Assembly: GCF_014207355.1 (NCBI RefSeq)
Contig: NZ_JACHEF010000003.1
Coordinates: 905,763-969,762, forward strand
Direction of reading: 5' to 3'
Source: Mesorhizobium sangaii
GTDB taxonomy: Bacteria > Pseudomonadota > Alphaproteobacteria > Rhizobiales > Rhizobiaceae
DNA length: 64,000 bases
Shown: one piece after another, positions 8,509-14,623 of the stretch
Layout: the number at the start of each line of letters is the position of its first letter
Numbering within the stretch: the stretch's first letter is position 1
Made by a program: the position numbers and the translations under genes
Notes under the pieces: model-generated
The model's input: the letters and a program-made list of their open reading frames with translations, nothing else
The model's database searches: none
Told to the model about the DNA's origin: nothing

Positions 8509-8562
8509 AGTGGCCGGTGCGGCCCGCCAGCATCCCTAAATAGCCCAGCCGCACCGGCCACT
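8509..8562. promoter_or_regulatory. 15-bp perfect inverted repeat in leader of small gene
   Basis: Arms AGTGGCCGGTGCGGC (8509-8523) and GCCGCACCGGCCACT (8548-8562) are exact complements around a 24-nt loop. It lies 26 nt upstream of the ATG at 8589 and has no T tract, so it looks more like a leader RNA structure than a simple terminator. The same left arm occurs at 10591. Confidence 0.5.
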
Positions 8563-8588
8563 ACTCTACGGATGGGGTGCCGTTTAAG

Positions 8589-8741
8589 ATGACCGACAAG
8601 CCTGTGACAACCTACGTCGTGAGCGTCTTTGAGAAGCCGCACTGGCGCACCATTCTAACGACCAAGGACAAGGCGTTCGCCCTAGCGAAGGAGATCGGCG
8701 ACAAGGTGCGGGTCGAAGAGATCACTCCGAAGCGGAAGTAA
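8589..8741 (+). CDS. MTDK small basic protein, 50 residues
   Basis: The frame runs from ATG 8589 to TAA 8741 and begins MTDKPVTTYVVSVFEKPHWR; the C-terminus is VRVEEITPKRK. The layout looks like strand (TTYVVSVFE), loop, helix (DKAFALAKEIG), strand (VRVEEI). I do not know the family. Support for it being real comes from the paralogous copy at 4922-4996, conserved at the protein level over its whole remaining length, and from the shared leader structure. Both strands lack a competing frame. The function is unknown. Confidence 0.6.
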   Translation: MTDKPVTTYVVSVFEKPHWRTILTTKDKAFALAKEIGDKVRVEEITPKRK

Positions 8742-8888
8742 GAGCGGAGTGGCGGGCGGCCCACCCAAAGGGGCTAGTCGCGCTACTAGGTGTTCTCTTT
8801 TGACCTTACAGCCCCCCACTAAGGCGCAATAATTGCGGGGCGGCCGGTATGCTGGCTTCCCCCGCTAGCGCTCCTTTCCGGCCAGTGA

Positions 8889-8919
8889 CGGCCCGCTGCT
8901 GTAGGAGAGCAGCGGGCCG
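8889..8919 (+). terminator. 12-bp perfect hairpin
   Basis: CGGCCCGCTGCT, a 7-nt loop, AGCAGCGGGCCG, then CTTTGCC. It is a very stable stem about 150 nt after the MTDK gene, and probably the terminator of that transcript or of an RNA gene in between (8742-8888). A short palindrome CGCAATAATTGCG lies at 8823-8835. Confidence 0.5.
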
Positions 8920-8984
8920 CTTTGCCAAATAATCGGCCTGATGGCTGGCTTGGGTACCTGCGGACGTAAGAGCCGGAGGCACAG

Positions 8985-9059
8985 TCACTTGAGGATGAAG
9001 TAGCGCGGAACGAGCATAGCCAATGACGCGATGCCCGCGAGGAATAGGTCTGTGGTCAT
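8985..9059 (-). CDS. Possible 24-residue one-helix membrane peptide
   Basis: ATG at 9059 to TGA at 8985 encodes 24 residues that are almost entirely one hydrophobic helix (LFLAGIASLAMLV) followed by PRYFILK. AGGGG lies about 5 nt upstream as ribosome binding site. Tiny single-span peptides of this size (KdpF-like) exist, but at this length chance cannot be excluded and no homologue is known to me. Confidence 0.3.
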   Translation of the reverse strand: MTTDLFLAGIASLAMLVPRYFILK

Positions 9060-9225
9060 GAAGCCCCTGCTTTCACAACCCACACGCATTCATTCTAGCT
9101 AAAATACAAGAGCCAAAATAGCGCAGGCTAATTTATACGATCGGCGCGGGAACAAAATTTCGCACCCTCGTTGGAAATGCCGGCCGGATGTGTTCTCCCA
9201 AAATCCTTGTCCGGCTTGGTCAAAG

Positions 9226-9254
9226 GCCCGCTGCCTGGGGCACGGCAGCGGCCA
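9226..9254. repeat. Hairpin related to the dispersed GCCCGCTGCC element
   Basis: GGCCCGCTGCC, a short loop and GGCAGCGGCC form a strong stem. The left arm equals that of the dispersed element found seven times between 9.8 and 15.95 kb, but the central CACGGTGG is missing. It lies 50 nt downstream of the DUF982 gene stop on the opposite side and may end that transcript. Confidence 0.45.
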
Positions 9255-9305
9255 TCTCAGCGCAACAGCAAGTAGGCGCCCATGCCGGTAGCGCGGGAAG
9301 TGACT

Positions 9306-9554
9306 TCAATTCTTCATGAATGCTTCAGGTAGCACGTCGGCTTCCAGCGCCGCGCTAATGAATGCGATTCGAACCTGTTTCGGGCTGCATCGGCCGACGC
9401 GTTCCTCTACCAGGGCGGCCAGAGCGGCGAGGAACTTAGGTCCGCCAGATGGCCAATCGCCGTCCGTAAGGATATCGCACATTTCCAGAACGGTATGAAC
9501 GACGCGAACACCACGGATGCCTTTGATAGGCACCCCGCCAAATTGTTGGGTCAT
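9306..9554 (-). CDS. DUF982 family protein
   Basis: 82 residues matching the DUF982 pattern: GDWPSGGPKFLAALAALVEE, then SPKQVRIAFISAALEADVL. DUF982 proteins are short, common in rhizobia in many copies, and without known function. The start at 9554 is only 9 nt from the -10 element of a perfect EcfG-type promoter (9563-9587), which would give a leaderless or nearly leaderless message. If so, translation begins at or next to the first base; otherwise a GTG seven codons later could be used. It is a likely member of the general stress regulon. Confidence 0.72.
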   Translation of the reverse strand: MTQQFGGVPIKGIRGVRVVHTVLEMCDILTDGDWPSGGPKFLAALAALVEERVGRCSPKQVRIAFISAALEADVLPEAFMKN

Positions 9555-9562
9555 ACACGGTC

Positions 9563-9587
9563 AACGGCCCCAACAACAATGGGTTCC
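9563..9587 (-). promoter_or_regulatory. EcfG-type general stress promoter for the DUF982 gene
   Basis: On the minus strand the sequence reads GGAAC, 16 nt, CGTT (complement of AACG at 9563-9566 and GTTCC at 9583-9587). This is the consensus for the alphaproteobacterial stress sigma factor EcfG (GGAAC-N16/17-CGTT). The start codon follows within about 9 nt of the -10 element. Confidence 0.7.
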
Positions 9588-9631
9588 TGAGGTCCCGTAT
9601 CGGAGCGGCCCCTACGGCTGGGTAGCGGCAA

Positions 9632-9739
9632 TCAAATGCGCGATGACCAATCGGGCGCGTCCGCTTGTAAAAACAGATATATGCCGACCATGATCAGCAC
9701 CGCCAGCACGATCCAGATCGTGAGCTTCATCTTGTTCAT
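9632..9739 (-). CDS. 35-residue single-span membrane protein
   Basis: ATG 9739 to TGA 9632. The peptide starts MNKMKLTIWIVLAVLIMVGI and continues into YLFLQADAPDW; one clear transmembrane helix follows a positively charged start, with an acidic end outside. No strong ribosome binding site is seen. Such tiny membrane proteins are common and poorly known. The clean hydrophobic profile and charge pattern argue for a real gene, but I cannot name it. Confidence 0.45.
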   Translation of the reverse strand: MNKMKLTIWIVLAVLIMVGIYLFLQADAPDWSSRI

Positions 9740-9801
9740 GCCGGGCAGGTAATCAGCATGGGTCCGCGCCGCAATTCAAATGGCCGTGTGCGAATTAAAC
9801 T

Positions 9802-9827
9802 GAAAAGCCCGCCACCGTGAGGCTCGC
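9802..9827 (-). repeat. Dispersed hairpin element, copy 1
   Basis: AAAAGCCCGCCACCGTGAGG then CTCGCGG. Read on the minus strand it is the element GCCTCACGGTGGCGGGCTTTT with its T tail, so it can terminate minus-strand transcription. The distal arm is altered. Confidence 0.55.
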
Positions 9828-9898
9828 GGTACCTCATTCGGGTGTACCTCATTAGGGCCATCTTGCATTCCGCGTGCGTCATTTGCACTCCATCAGCA

Positions 9899-10231
9899 AT
9901 GTTCCGCTTCAGGGAAATCCTCACGCGCGACGCCGAACGGTTGGCTTTCGACGAGAAGAAGAAGGCCGGAGACCTAAGGCGAAGGCTGGACCTGCACGAT
10001 GAGGCCAAGGCAAAACTGGAATCCGATCTGGACGACAAGGTCGCCGCGTGTGCCCACTTAGATACGTATCAGCCCCTTATTGACGATACGCCTCAATGCC
10101 CGCGCTGCTGGATATGGCGAGCAAGGCAGGAGCCCATGGTTGACCACGGGAGACAAGACCAGAATTTGTTCAAGTGCCATGAGTGTGGGTACTTCGCGCT
10201 CTCGTGCCTTGAAGAGGCCCGCCACCGTTAG
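9899..10231 (+). CDS. Coiled-coil zinc-ribbon protein A
   Basis: 110 residues from ATG 9899. The first half is a charged, probably coiled-coil helix (EKKKAGDLRRRLDLHDEAKA and KLESDLDDKV). The second half holds a zinc ribbon made of CPRCWIWRA and FKCHECGY. The protein encoded at 12289-12600 on the other strand has the same architecture and about half identical residues (YQPLIDDTPQCPRCWIWRA against YQPVIGETPQCPGCWILRA). The family is not known to me. The stop codon lies inside a copy of the dispersed hairpin, as if gene and hairpin moved or evolved together. The role may be nucleic-acid binding or a protein scaffold (inference). Confidence 0.65.
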   Translation: MFRFREILTRDAERLAFDEKKKAGDLRRRLDLHDEAKAKLESDLDDKVAACAHLDTYQPLIDDTPQCPRCWIWRARQEPMVDHGRQDQNLFKCHECGYFALSCLEEARHR

Positions 10232-10239
10232 GCAGCGGT
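10216..10239 (+). repeat. Dispersed hairpin element, copy 2
   Basis: GCCCGCCACCGTTAGGCAGC followed by GGTC. The TAG in the centre is the stop codon of zinc-ribbon protein A. Confidence 0.55.
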
Positions 10240-10280
10240 CACCGTTTTCGAAACGCGAAAGTGGTCGGCGTTGCAATGAT

Positions 10281-10304
10281 CCGGCAGCATTGCCGGCTAT
10301 TTTT
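10281..10304 (+). terminator. Probable Rho-independent terminator
   Basis: CCGGCA, four-base loop, TGCCGG, then CTATTTTT. It stands 50 nt after zinc-ribbon gene A in the right orientation. Confidence 0.6.
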
Positions 10305-10326
10305 GCCAGTATTGTTACCGAAAAAA

Positions 10327-10354
10327 CCCGCCACGGGTGCGACCCGGCGGCGGG
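10327..10354 (+). terminator. Second hairpin with CTTTC tail
   Basis: CCCGCC-ACGGGT-GCG-ACCCG-GCGGCGGG followed by CTTTCG: a long GC-rich stem preceded by a run of A, hence potentially bidirectional. It lies between zinc-ribbon gene A and the leader module at 10520. Confidence 0.45.
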
Positions 10355-10519
10355 CTTTCGATGCGAGCGGCTACATTCCTAAGAAATCGACCGCCATTTG
10401 CTACAATGAACGGTGGGCTGGATGGTTGCAGACAATTTTAACGATCCGCGACCGCCGGCCGGTGTTCTTTGACTGCAAGCGGTTGGCTCATTACGTGGGT
10501 CTTTAGGGCCATTATACGA

Positions 10520-10540
10520 GGGACTTCAGTCTTAATTGCG
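10520..10540 (+). repeat. Leader motif copy 3
   Basis: GGGACTTCAGTCTTAATTGC, one base longer as GCG. It is identical in its first 12 bases to the copy at 4820 and similar downstream to the leader at 8434. It is followed by CTAATACAATATAC, which could be a -10 region. Confidence 0.5.
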
Positions 10541-10590
10541 CGACCTCTAATACAATATACATTTATCAGCGCGGGGGCTTTCTCGCAAAA

Positions 10591-10636
10591 GTGGCCGGTG
10601 CGGCTTCGCTTCCCCAAGCAACCCCTGCGCCGGCCA
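10591..10636. promoter_or_regulatory. Leader hairpin before membrane protein gene
   Basis: GTGGCCGGTGCGGC (10591-10604) pairs with TGCGCCGGCCA (10626-10636) over 11 bp with one G-T pair. It lies 28 nt before the TTG start at 10665. The left arm is identical to the one at 8510, in front of another small gene. Confidence 0.45.
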
Positions 10637-10664
10637 TTTGCGTCGATAAACGGGAATTGTCAGA

Positions 10665-11057
10665 TTGGATGCTGCACACGTTAGTTTCGAGGCCAGGCGA
10701 CGGGCAGACACCGTAGCGCCGCCGCCAAGATTTGATCCTATCTGGGGGAGTGTGGCGGGGGCGGCGCTAGCCGGCAGCGTGATTGCGCTTTTCTATTGGC
10801 TTGCAGGCAGCTACCACATGGCGGGCCCGATCTGCTTAATCACGATTTTGGCCTTTACGCTGTCGTATCCTTATCTCCTGAGAAAGGAGCGGAAGAACAG
10901 CGAGGCCTTTGATACCTACTACATCAGATTGTTGGAGCTGGAGAGGGCGAGAGAGACAAGCTGGCCGCCACCAAACCACGTCGCAGCAGGTAAACAACAA
11001 ACTCGCCAAACCACCATGGACAAAGCGGGGGGTTGGACCGACTTGAGGGAACATTAG
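10665..11057 (+). CDS. Two-span membrane protein, hypothetical
   Basis: 130 residues, start TTG at 10665 (no in-frame ATG before the first helix). There are two adjacent hydrophobic segments, about residues 28-48 (WGSVAGAALAGSVIALFYWL) and 53-72 (AGPICLITILAFTLSYPYLL). A charged helix with RKERKNSEAFDTYYIRLLEL and a polar tail follow. Both termini probably face the cytoplasm. No family is recognised. A terminator hairpin follows at 11107, and a leader hairpin shared with the MTDK gene precedes it, which supports a real transcription unit. Confidence 0.5.
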   Translation: MDAAHVSFEARRRADTVAPPPRFDPIWGSVAGAALAGSVIALFYWLAGSYHMAGPICLITILAFTLSYPYLLRKERKNSEAFDTYYIRLLELERARETSWPPPNHVAAGKQQTRQTTMDKAGGWTDLREH

Positions 11058-11106
11058 CATCCCTCTAGATTTTTCCGACGCCGTCCGTGTTTCGGCCTGA
11101 AAAAGA

Positions 11107-11136
11107 AAAGGCCGCCCAATCATGGCGGCCGTTTTA
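11107..11136 (+). terminator. Rho-independent terminator, bidirectional
   Basis: AAAA-GGCCGCC-CAATCAT-GGCGGCC-GTTTTA. It is placed 50 nt after the membrane protein gene. Confidence 0.7.
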
Positions 11137-11405
11137 CTTTGGGCAGAGCTGGCTCCCGCCAGGCTAGTTCGCGGCGGTGGCAACTCACTCGCCGGCATTC
11201 TGGGTAGCGTTGACGGTGTTGGCGGTATCCTTGCCGACGCCCGGACCGTGTTTGCGCAGGCCGCGCGCAAGGCGCTTTCGGCTGCGTAGCGGCCGGCAAG
11301 AACACGCGCTGGCGGGGCCTGCTGGAGATTTGTCCCGCAATGGGTCAATCCCGCCTGGCACCGTAATTGCATCGCGGATCAAAACAGCGAGACGTCTCTC
11401 TCTAG
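11137..11405. other. Region without a convincing gene
   Basis: A minus-strand frame (11185-11382) ends in a GLRKHGPGVGKDTANTVNA segment that has a plausible small-protein look, but it has no clear start or ribosome binding site. The N-terminal half has low-quality composition. It may be the decayed end of a secreted small protein. Nothing else was seen. Confidence 0.25.
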
Positions 11406-11723
11406 ATGATCGAAAACGCTCCTAAGCTTGTCTGCAATTCATGCAGGGTGCCCCTTAGCAGCGTCAGTGAGCCGCAAGGGTCCGACCTCTTATCTTGCCC
11501 CAATTGCCGGGTTTCCGACACATACGACAATGTCATGCTTGAACTTGGCCAGCGGACTGCGGACGCACTTTCGCGTGCGCTCTACCGACCTGTTCCCTCG
11601 AGGGTCTATCGTTTCGCCCTTCTCCTTCAGGGCGCGATATCCAAGCCGACATGCTCAACCCAACCGGACAGGCGGAAGAGGCGTCGCGTACGCAAACCTC
11701 GACCCGCGCAAGGGCGCGCTTAA
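11406..11723 (+). CDS. Small zinc-ribbon protein
   Basis: Starts MIENAPKLVCNSCRVPLSSV; a C-x2-C knuckle (CNSC) and a second one (CPNC) 20 residues later make a short zinc ribbon, followed by a helix (DTYDNVMLELGQRTADALSR). Up to about residue 60 the protein looks natural. The rest (KRRRVRKPRPAQGRA) is unusually basic and may be a frame-shifted or unconstrained tail. It is the third zinc-ribbon gene in 3 kb but not clearly homologous to the A/B pair. Unknown function. Confidence 0.45.
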   Translation: MIENAPKLVCNSCRVPLSSVSEPQGSDLLSCPNCRVSDTYDNVMLELGQRTADALSRALYRPVPSRVYRFALLLQGAISKPTCSTQPDRRKRRRVRKPRPAQGRA

Positions 11724-11853
11724 CGATTTCAGCGAATGAGGGTGTCGACCTGATCGCCGGATAGAGACAGATGCTCCACGAGGGCCGCTGCCAGCCGTTC
11801 AATGCGAACGACATCCTACGTCACGGAAGAGCCCGTGGGGACGCAGCGGGGAG

Positions 11854-12221
11854 TTGACGGTCTCGCGTTACGGCAACAACTCACAGGCCGATTGGGCGGG
11901 CTCCCGCGCCACGCTCCCAAGCCATGACGAGCGCGAAGCGGAAAACGAACATGGCGGCGACTGCTTGACGAGCCGCACGACCGCGAGCCCGACGAATACG
12001 AACTCGGCTGGATAGAGCACGTCGACCAGCGTCTCGCCGCCAAGGTCGAAACTAACAGTTGGATCCACCCGGAAGGCGAGCCCGATCTAGGCTGGACTGG
12101 TCATGGACGCGGCTACCAAGACGGCGAGGGCTTGGACGACCGGGAGCTTCAGGAAGAGCGGGAGGCCGATTCCGGCGATTACGACTTCCCCGGCTTCATA
12201 TCGGGCGGGCAAGGGCTGTAA
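11854..12221 (+). pseudogene. Frameshifted acidic small protein gene
   Basis: Two frames carry one protein. The first, from about 11854, gives LTVSRYGNNSQADWAGSRAT and LPSHDEREAENEHGGD. The second continues with DEPHDREPDEYELGWIEHVD, then HPEGEPDLGWTGHGRGY and ends DYDFPGFISGGQGL at TAA 12221. Removing the five bases TGCTT near 11968 restores a single frame. The DREPDEYELGW and GEPDLGW repeats are typical of acidic proteins found in many rhizobial islands and phages (from memory). No normal start codon is visible at the 5' end, so the gene is probably dead. A dispersed-hairpin copy with T tail follows as terminator. Confidence 0.55.
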
Positions 12222-12242
12222 TCATTCCGCACACTAAACAAT

Positions 12243-12271
12243 GGCCCGCTGCCTCACGGTGGCGGGCTTTT
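12243..12271 (+). terminator. Dispersed hairpin element, copy 3 (terminator-like)
   Basis: GGCCCGCTGCCTCACGGTGG then CGGGCTTTTC. It follows the acidic protein pseudogene by 21 nt, in the orientation with the T tract downstream. Confidence 0.65.
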
Positions 12272-12288
12272 CGTTGTTCCCGGTGGCT

Positions 12289-12600
12289 TTAGGGCTTCAA
12301 AGGCACCTCATGGCCGCATTCGGGGCACTTGAACAAATCGCCACCGCTCCCTTGGCCGACCATGGGCGAGTACTTTGCTCGCAATATCCAACAGCCAGGG
12401 CATTGTGGCGTCTCACCAATGACGGGCTGATATCTATGCACACGGGCAGCAGCAGAGGCAGTGTTGTCGAGTTCGGGTTTCAGTTTTGCCCTAGTTTCAT
12501 CGAGGCCGGCAAGTTTGCGCCGTAGTTTCCCGGCCTTCCGTTCCTCTGTGGAAGCTAATTCTGCGGCCTCGGCCTTGAGCGTTTCCCTTAGATCGACCAT
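12289..12600 (-). CDS. Coiled-coil zinc-ribbon protein B
   Basis: 103 residues; paralogue of the protein encoded at 9899-10231. An N-terminal charged helix (STEERKAGKLRRKLAGLDET and RAKLKPELDN) is followed by YQPVIGETPQCPGCWILRA and LFKCPECGHEVPL, giving a C-x2-C/C-x2-C ribbon. It differs from copy A by a tidier end and a shorter N-terminus. It is transcribed toward the hairpin at 12243. Two diverged copies both retaining all four cysteines argue for selection on the protein. Molecular role unknown. Confidence 0.68.
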   Translation of the reverse strand: MVDLRETLKAEAAELASTEERKAGKLRRKLAGLDETRAKLKPELDNTASAAARVHRYQPVIGETPQCPGCWILRAKYSPMVGQGSGGDLFKCPECGHEVPLKP

Positions 12601-12645
12601 CCAGGCAAAGCCCCTCCCTTTCGCGCATATCGCACGCCTCGCAAA

Positions 12646-13101
12646 CTAAGCCTTCGCAGTCCGCTTCGCAGCCGCCTTCTTGGCTGGCGCGGCAGGCTCA
12701 GCCTTGCGGCCAAGGCCACTAGCCTTCGCTAGAGCCGATCTGCGGTTGGAATAGGATGGCGCAACCATTGGATAATCACGCGGCAAGCTCCACTTGGCGC
12801 GGTACTGGTCTGGTGTCATGCCGAGCAAACCAAGGTGGCGTTTCATCGACTTGAATTTGCGGCCGTCTTCTAGGCTGATGATGTAATCAGGAAACACTGA
12901 CCGCTTCGGATTGACCGCTGGCACCAGTGGCTCAACTGGTGTTGCTGCTGGCGTAGTTAGACCCGAGAGTGACAGATGCACGGAGGCGATCAGATCTGGC
13001 AGCGAAGCGGCCGGCAACGGGTTATTGCTCACGTATGCAGAAACAACTTCCGCAGTCAGCTCGGCTAGTGCGGCGGCGTGGTTGTCCGTGTCGTTGGTCA
13101 T
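12646..13101 (-). CDS. Ros/MucR-family regulator lacking the zinc ligands
   Basis: 151 residues from ATG 13101 (AGGGATCG 4-10 nt upstream); the frame extends 9 codons further without a better site. The N-terminal MucR-like helix region (ALAELTAEVVSAYVSNNPLP) is followed by the DNA-binding domain FPDYIISLEDGRKFKSMKRH, GMTPDQYRAKWSLPRDYPM and VAPSYSNRRSALAKASGLGR. The tail is Ala/Lys-rich, as in histone-like proteins. In canonical MucR the segment reads CLEDGKKFKSLKRH followed by THY/THH. Here the Cys is Ser and the distal His is missing, so zinc cannot be bound in the usual way. Zinc-less Ros homologues are known from Mesorhizobium loti, and the fold can persist. It probably binds AT-rich promoter DNA. 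Confidence 0.85.
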   Translation of the reverse strand: MTNDTDNHAAALAELTAEVVSAYVSNNPLPAASLPDLIASVHLSLSGLTTPAATPVEPLVPAVNPKRSVFPDYIISLEDGRKFKSMKRHLGLLGMTPDQYRAKWSLPRDYPMVAPSYSNRRSALAKASGLGRKAEPAAPAKKAAAKRTAKA

Positions 13102-13164
13102 TTGTCGATCCCTCATTTTAGCTGACAAACAACCTCTTTATTAGAGCGCCCTTACGTGCGCAAC

Positions 13165-13364
13165 CTAACGCCCGGCCTGCCATGGTTCAGGCCCCTCTAG
13201 AGCACGCTGCACGGCTTGAACGTTCTGAGATCTGCCGGCTATCGGACCAGTACCGGCAGCCTGCGAATGGTGTTGACGTTGATGCCAACAAGCTTGGCAA
13301 TGTCCTTCTGCTCGATGCCAATCAACGCGCGAGCTGCTTTCAACTGGTTTCCGGTGGTAAGCAT
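13165..13364 (-). pseudogene. XRE-type HTH gene with frameshift
   Basis: From ATG 13364, with GAGAGGG as ribosome binding site, the frame encodes a helix-turn-helix: MLTTGNQLKAARALIGIEQK then DIAKLVGINVNTIRRL, and stops at 13239. The normal family continuation (GRSQNVQAVQRALE) lies in the next frame, which ends at 13165. A one- or two-base change near 13255 therefore split the gene. Small XRE proteins of this size (60-80 residues) with a QAVQRALE helix are common in rhizobia. The truncated 41-mer still contains the complete HTH and could act as a free DNA-binding unit. Its neighbour is the zinc-less MucR protein. Confidence 0.6.
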
Positions 13365-13526
13365 TTTTCCCTCTCAAAGCCTCCAGCACTTCGATTCGCC
13401 TAAGGTCGGTGCCTCCCATTGGCGCATCGAGGGAGAGCGTCGTGAAGCTGTCGGCCTCAACCGTACGAGCCGGAGGAGGAAGAAGATCCGGATATCAAAA
13501 GGCGGGTATTCGCGGTGGTAGCTCTT

Positions 13527-13556
13527 GGCCTGCTGCCTCACGGTGGCGGGCTTTTT
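13527..13556 (+). terminator. Dispersed hairpin element, copy 4 (terminator-like)
   Basis: GGCCTGCTGCCTCACGGTGG then CGGGCTTTTTG. It is located just before the DUF4238 gene; upstream on the plus strand no gene is assigned, so it may end an unannotated RNA, or limit readthrough into the gene. Confidence 0.6.
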
Positions 13557-13578
13557 GTTCGCCTGCTACTACCGTGAT

Positions 13579-14478
13579 ATGGCCAAGAACAACCTGCCAG
13601 CCGACCATCATTTCGTGCCGCAGTTTCTTCTCCGAAACTTCGTTGACGATGCCGGCGTTTTGCACGTGTTCGATCGCCGAACTCCTGATCGAGGCGTTTT
13701 CAACAATCCACCTTCCAAAGTTTGCTTTGAACGACAGCTTTACACCACGATTGACAAAGACCTATCTAAAAACGTCGACCTTGAGCTCGCTTTTGCCCAT
13801 CTTGAGAGCATTGTGGCGCCGTTGATAGCGCGCATCGTGGAGATGGCGAAACAGAACCGAGGAGCCGCGCTTCATTCAAACGAACGTCAGCTCCTCGCGA
13901 TCTATACCTACTACCAGTGGAAGCGTGTGCCGGACAATTTTAGGCAGTTCTCCAGCCTAGCAACGTTCCGGATGGATGGCGAGAAGGCTCTTCGTGAGTA
14001 CGAGGATCGATATCGCCCATTGGACGACCACGAAAGAGAATACTTCGGCAAGGATGAGACCTGGCGTCGAATGCTCCAAAACGTGCGCGGCGATGTAATT
14101 GCAAGAGGTAACCTGTCCATTGTCGCGACAATCGAGGCAATGAACCTCAACATCGTGACAATCTCCAATCCGAAGAAGGCGTTCATCATATCGAGCTTTC
14201 CCGCTTACAAACTCAATCATCCCGGCAAAGCCGCGCTTTCGGACCCGACTGTCGAGATGTGGTTTCCCATCTCCTCAGACGTTTCTCTGGTGTGGACAGG
14301 AAGAGGTGGGGAAACGATTTTTCGATCGGTTTCTGACGGGGCTGCGGTGCGATATCAAAATCAAGCAGCCGCAGCAAAGAGCAATTTGATCGCTTCCAGG
14401 TCTGCGGCGCTGACGCGGTCACTTGCCTCATATGCCGGCGTGAAAAAAGGCACGGAAGGCAGCCAGAACAGCCAGTGA
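13579..14478 (+). CDS. DUF4238 domain protein
   Basis: 299 residues from ATG 13579; the frame is open from 13525 but the earlier part reads through the hairpin. The start MAKNNLPADHHFVPQFLLRN is the hallmark of DUF4238 proteins (HFVPQxYLRxF). It continues with LHVFDRRTPDRGVFNN and a central helical region (LLAIYTYYQWKRVPDNFR). DUF4238 proteins are scattered in genomes, often in defence or mobile islands, and have no established activity. GC content is lower than that of neighbouring core genes, consistent with transfer. No partner gene is seen in an operon, so any defence role is only a possibility. Confidence 0.82.
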   Translation: MAKNNLPADHHFVPQFLLRNFVDDAGVLHVFDRRTPDRGVFNNPPSKVCFERQLYTTIDKDLSKNVDLELAFAHLESIVAPLIARIVEMAKQNRGAALHSNERQLLAIYTYYQWKRVPDNFRQFSSLATFRMDGEKALREYEDRYRPLDDHEREYFGKDETWRRMLQNVRGDVIARGNLSIVATIEAMNLNIVTISNPKKAFIISSFPAYKLNHPGKAALSDPTVEMWFPISSDVSLVWTGRGGETIFRSVSDGAAVRYQNQAAAAKSNLIASRSAALTRSLASYAGVKKGTEGSQNSQ

Positions 14479-14623
14479 ACGAGTTGCTACGATTTTTGCA
14501 ACGCAACGCTACGGTATGAGGCGGGACAGCCTAGCACAATAGGCACGCCCAAGCGGCGCAACGCGTTGACAGACAAGGATTTGAAGGTATCAGGCGGGAA
14601 GGCGAGGGACGGCAGCGACCGAA

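Noticed and set aside
9150..9180. GGAAC-like element with CGTT at 15-nt spacing
   Set aside because: Spacing is below the 16-17 nt of EcfG promoters and no plus-strand gene follows.
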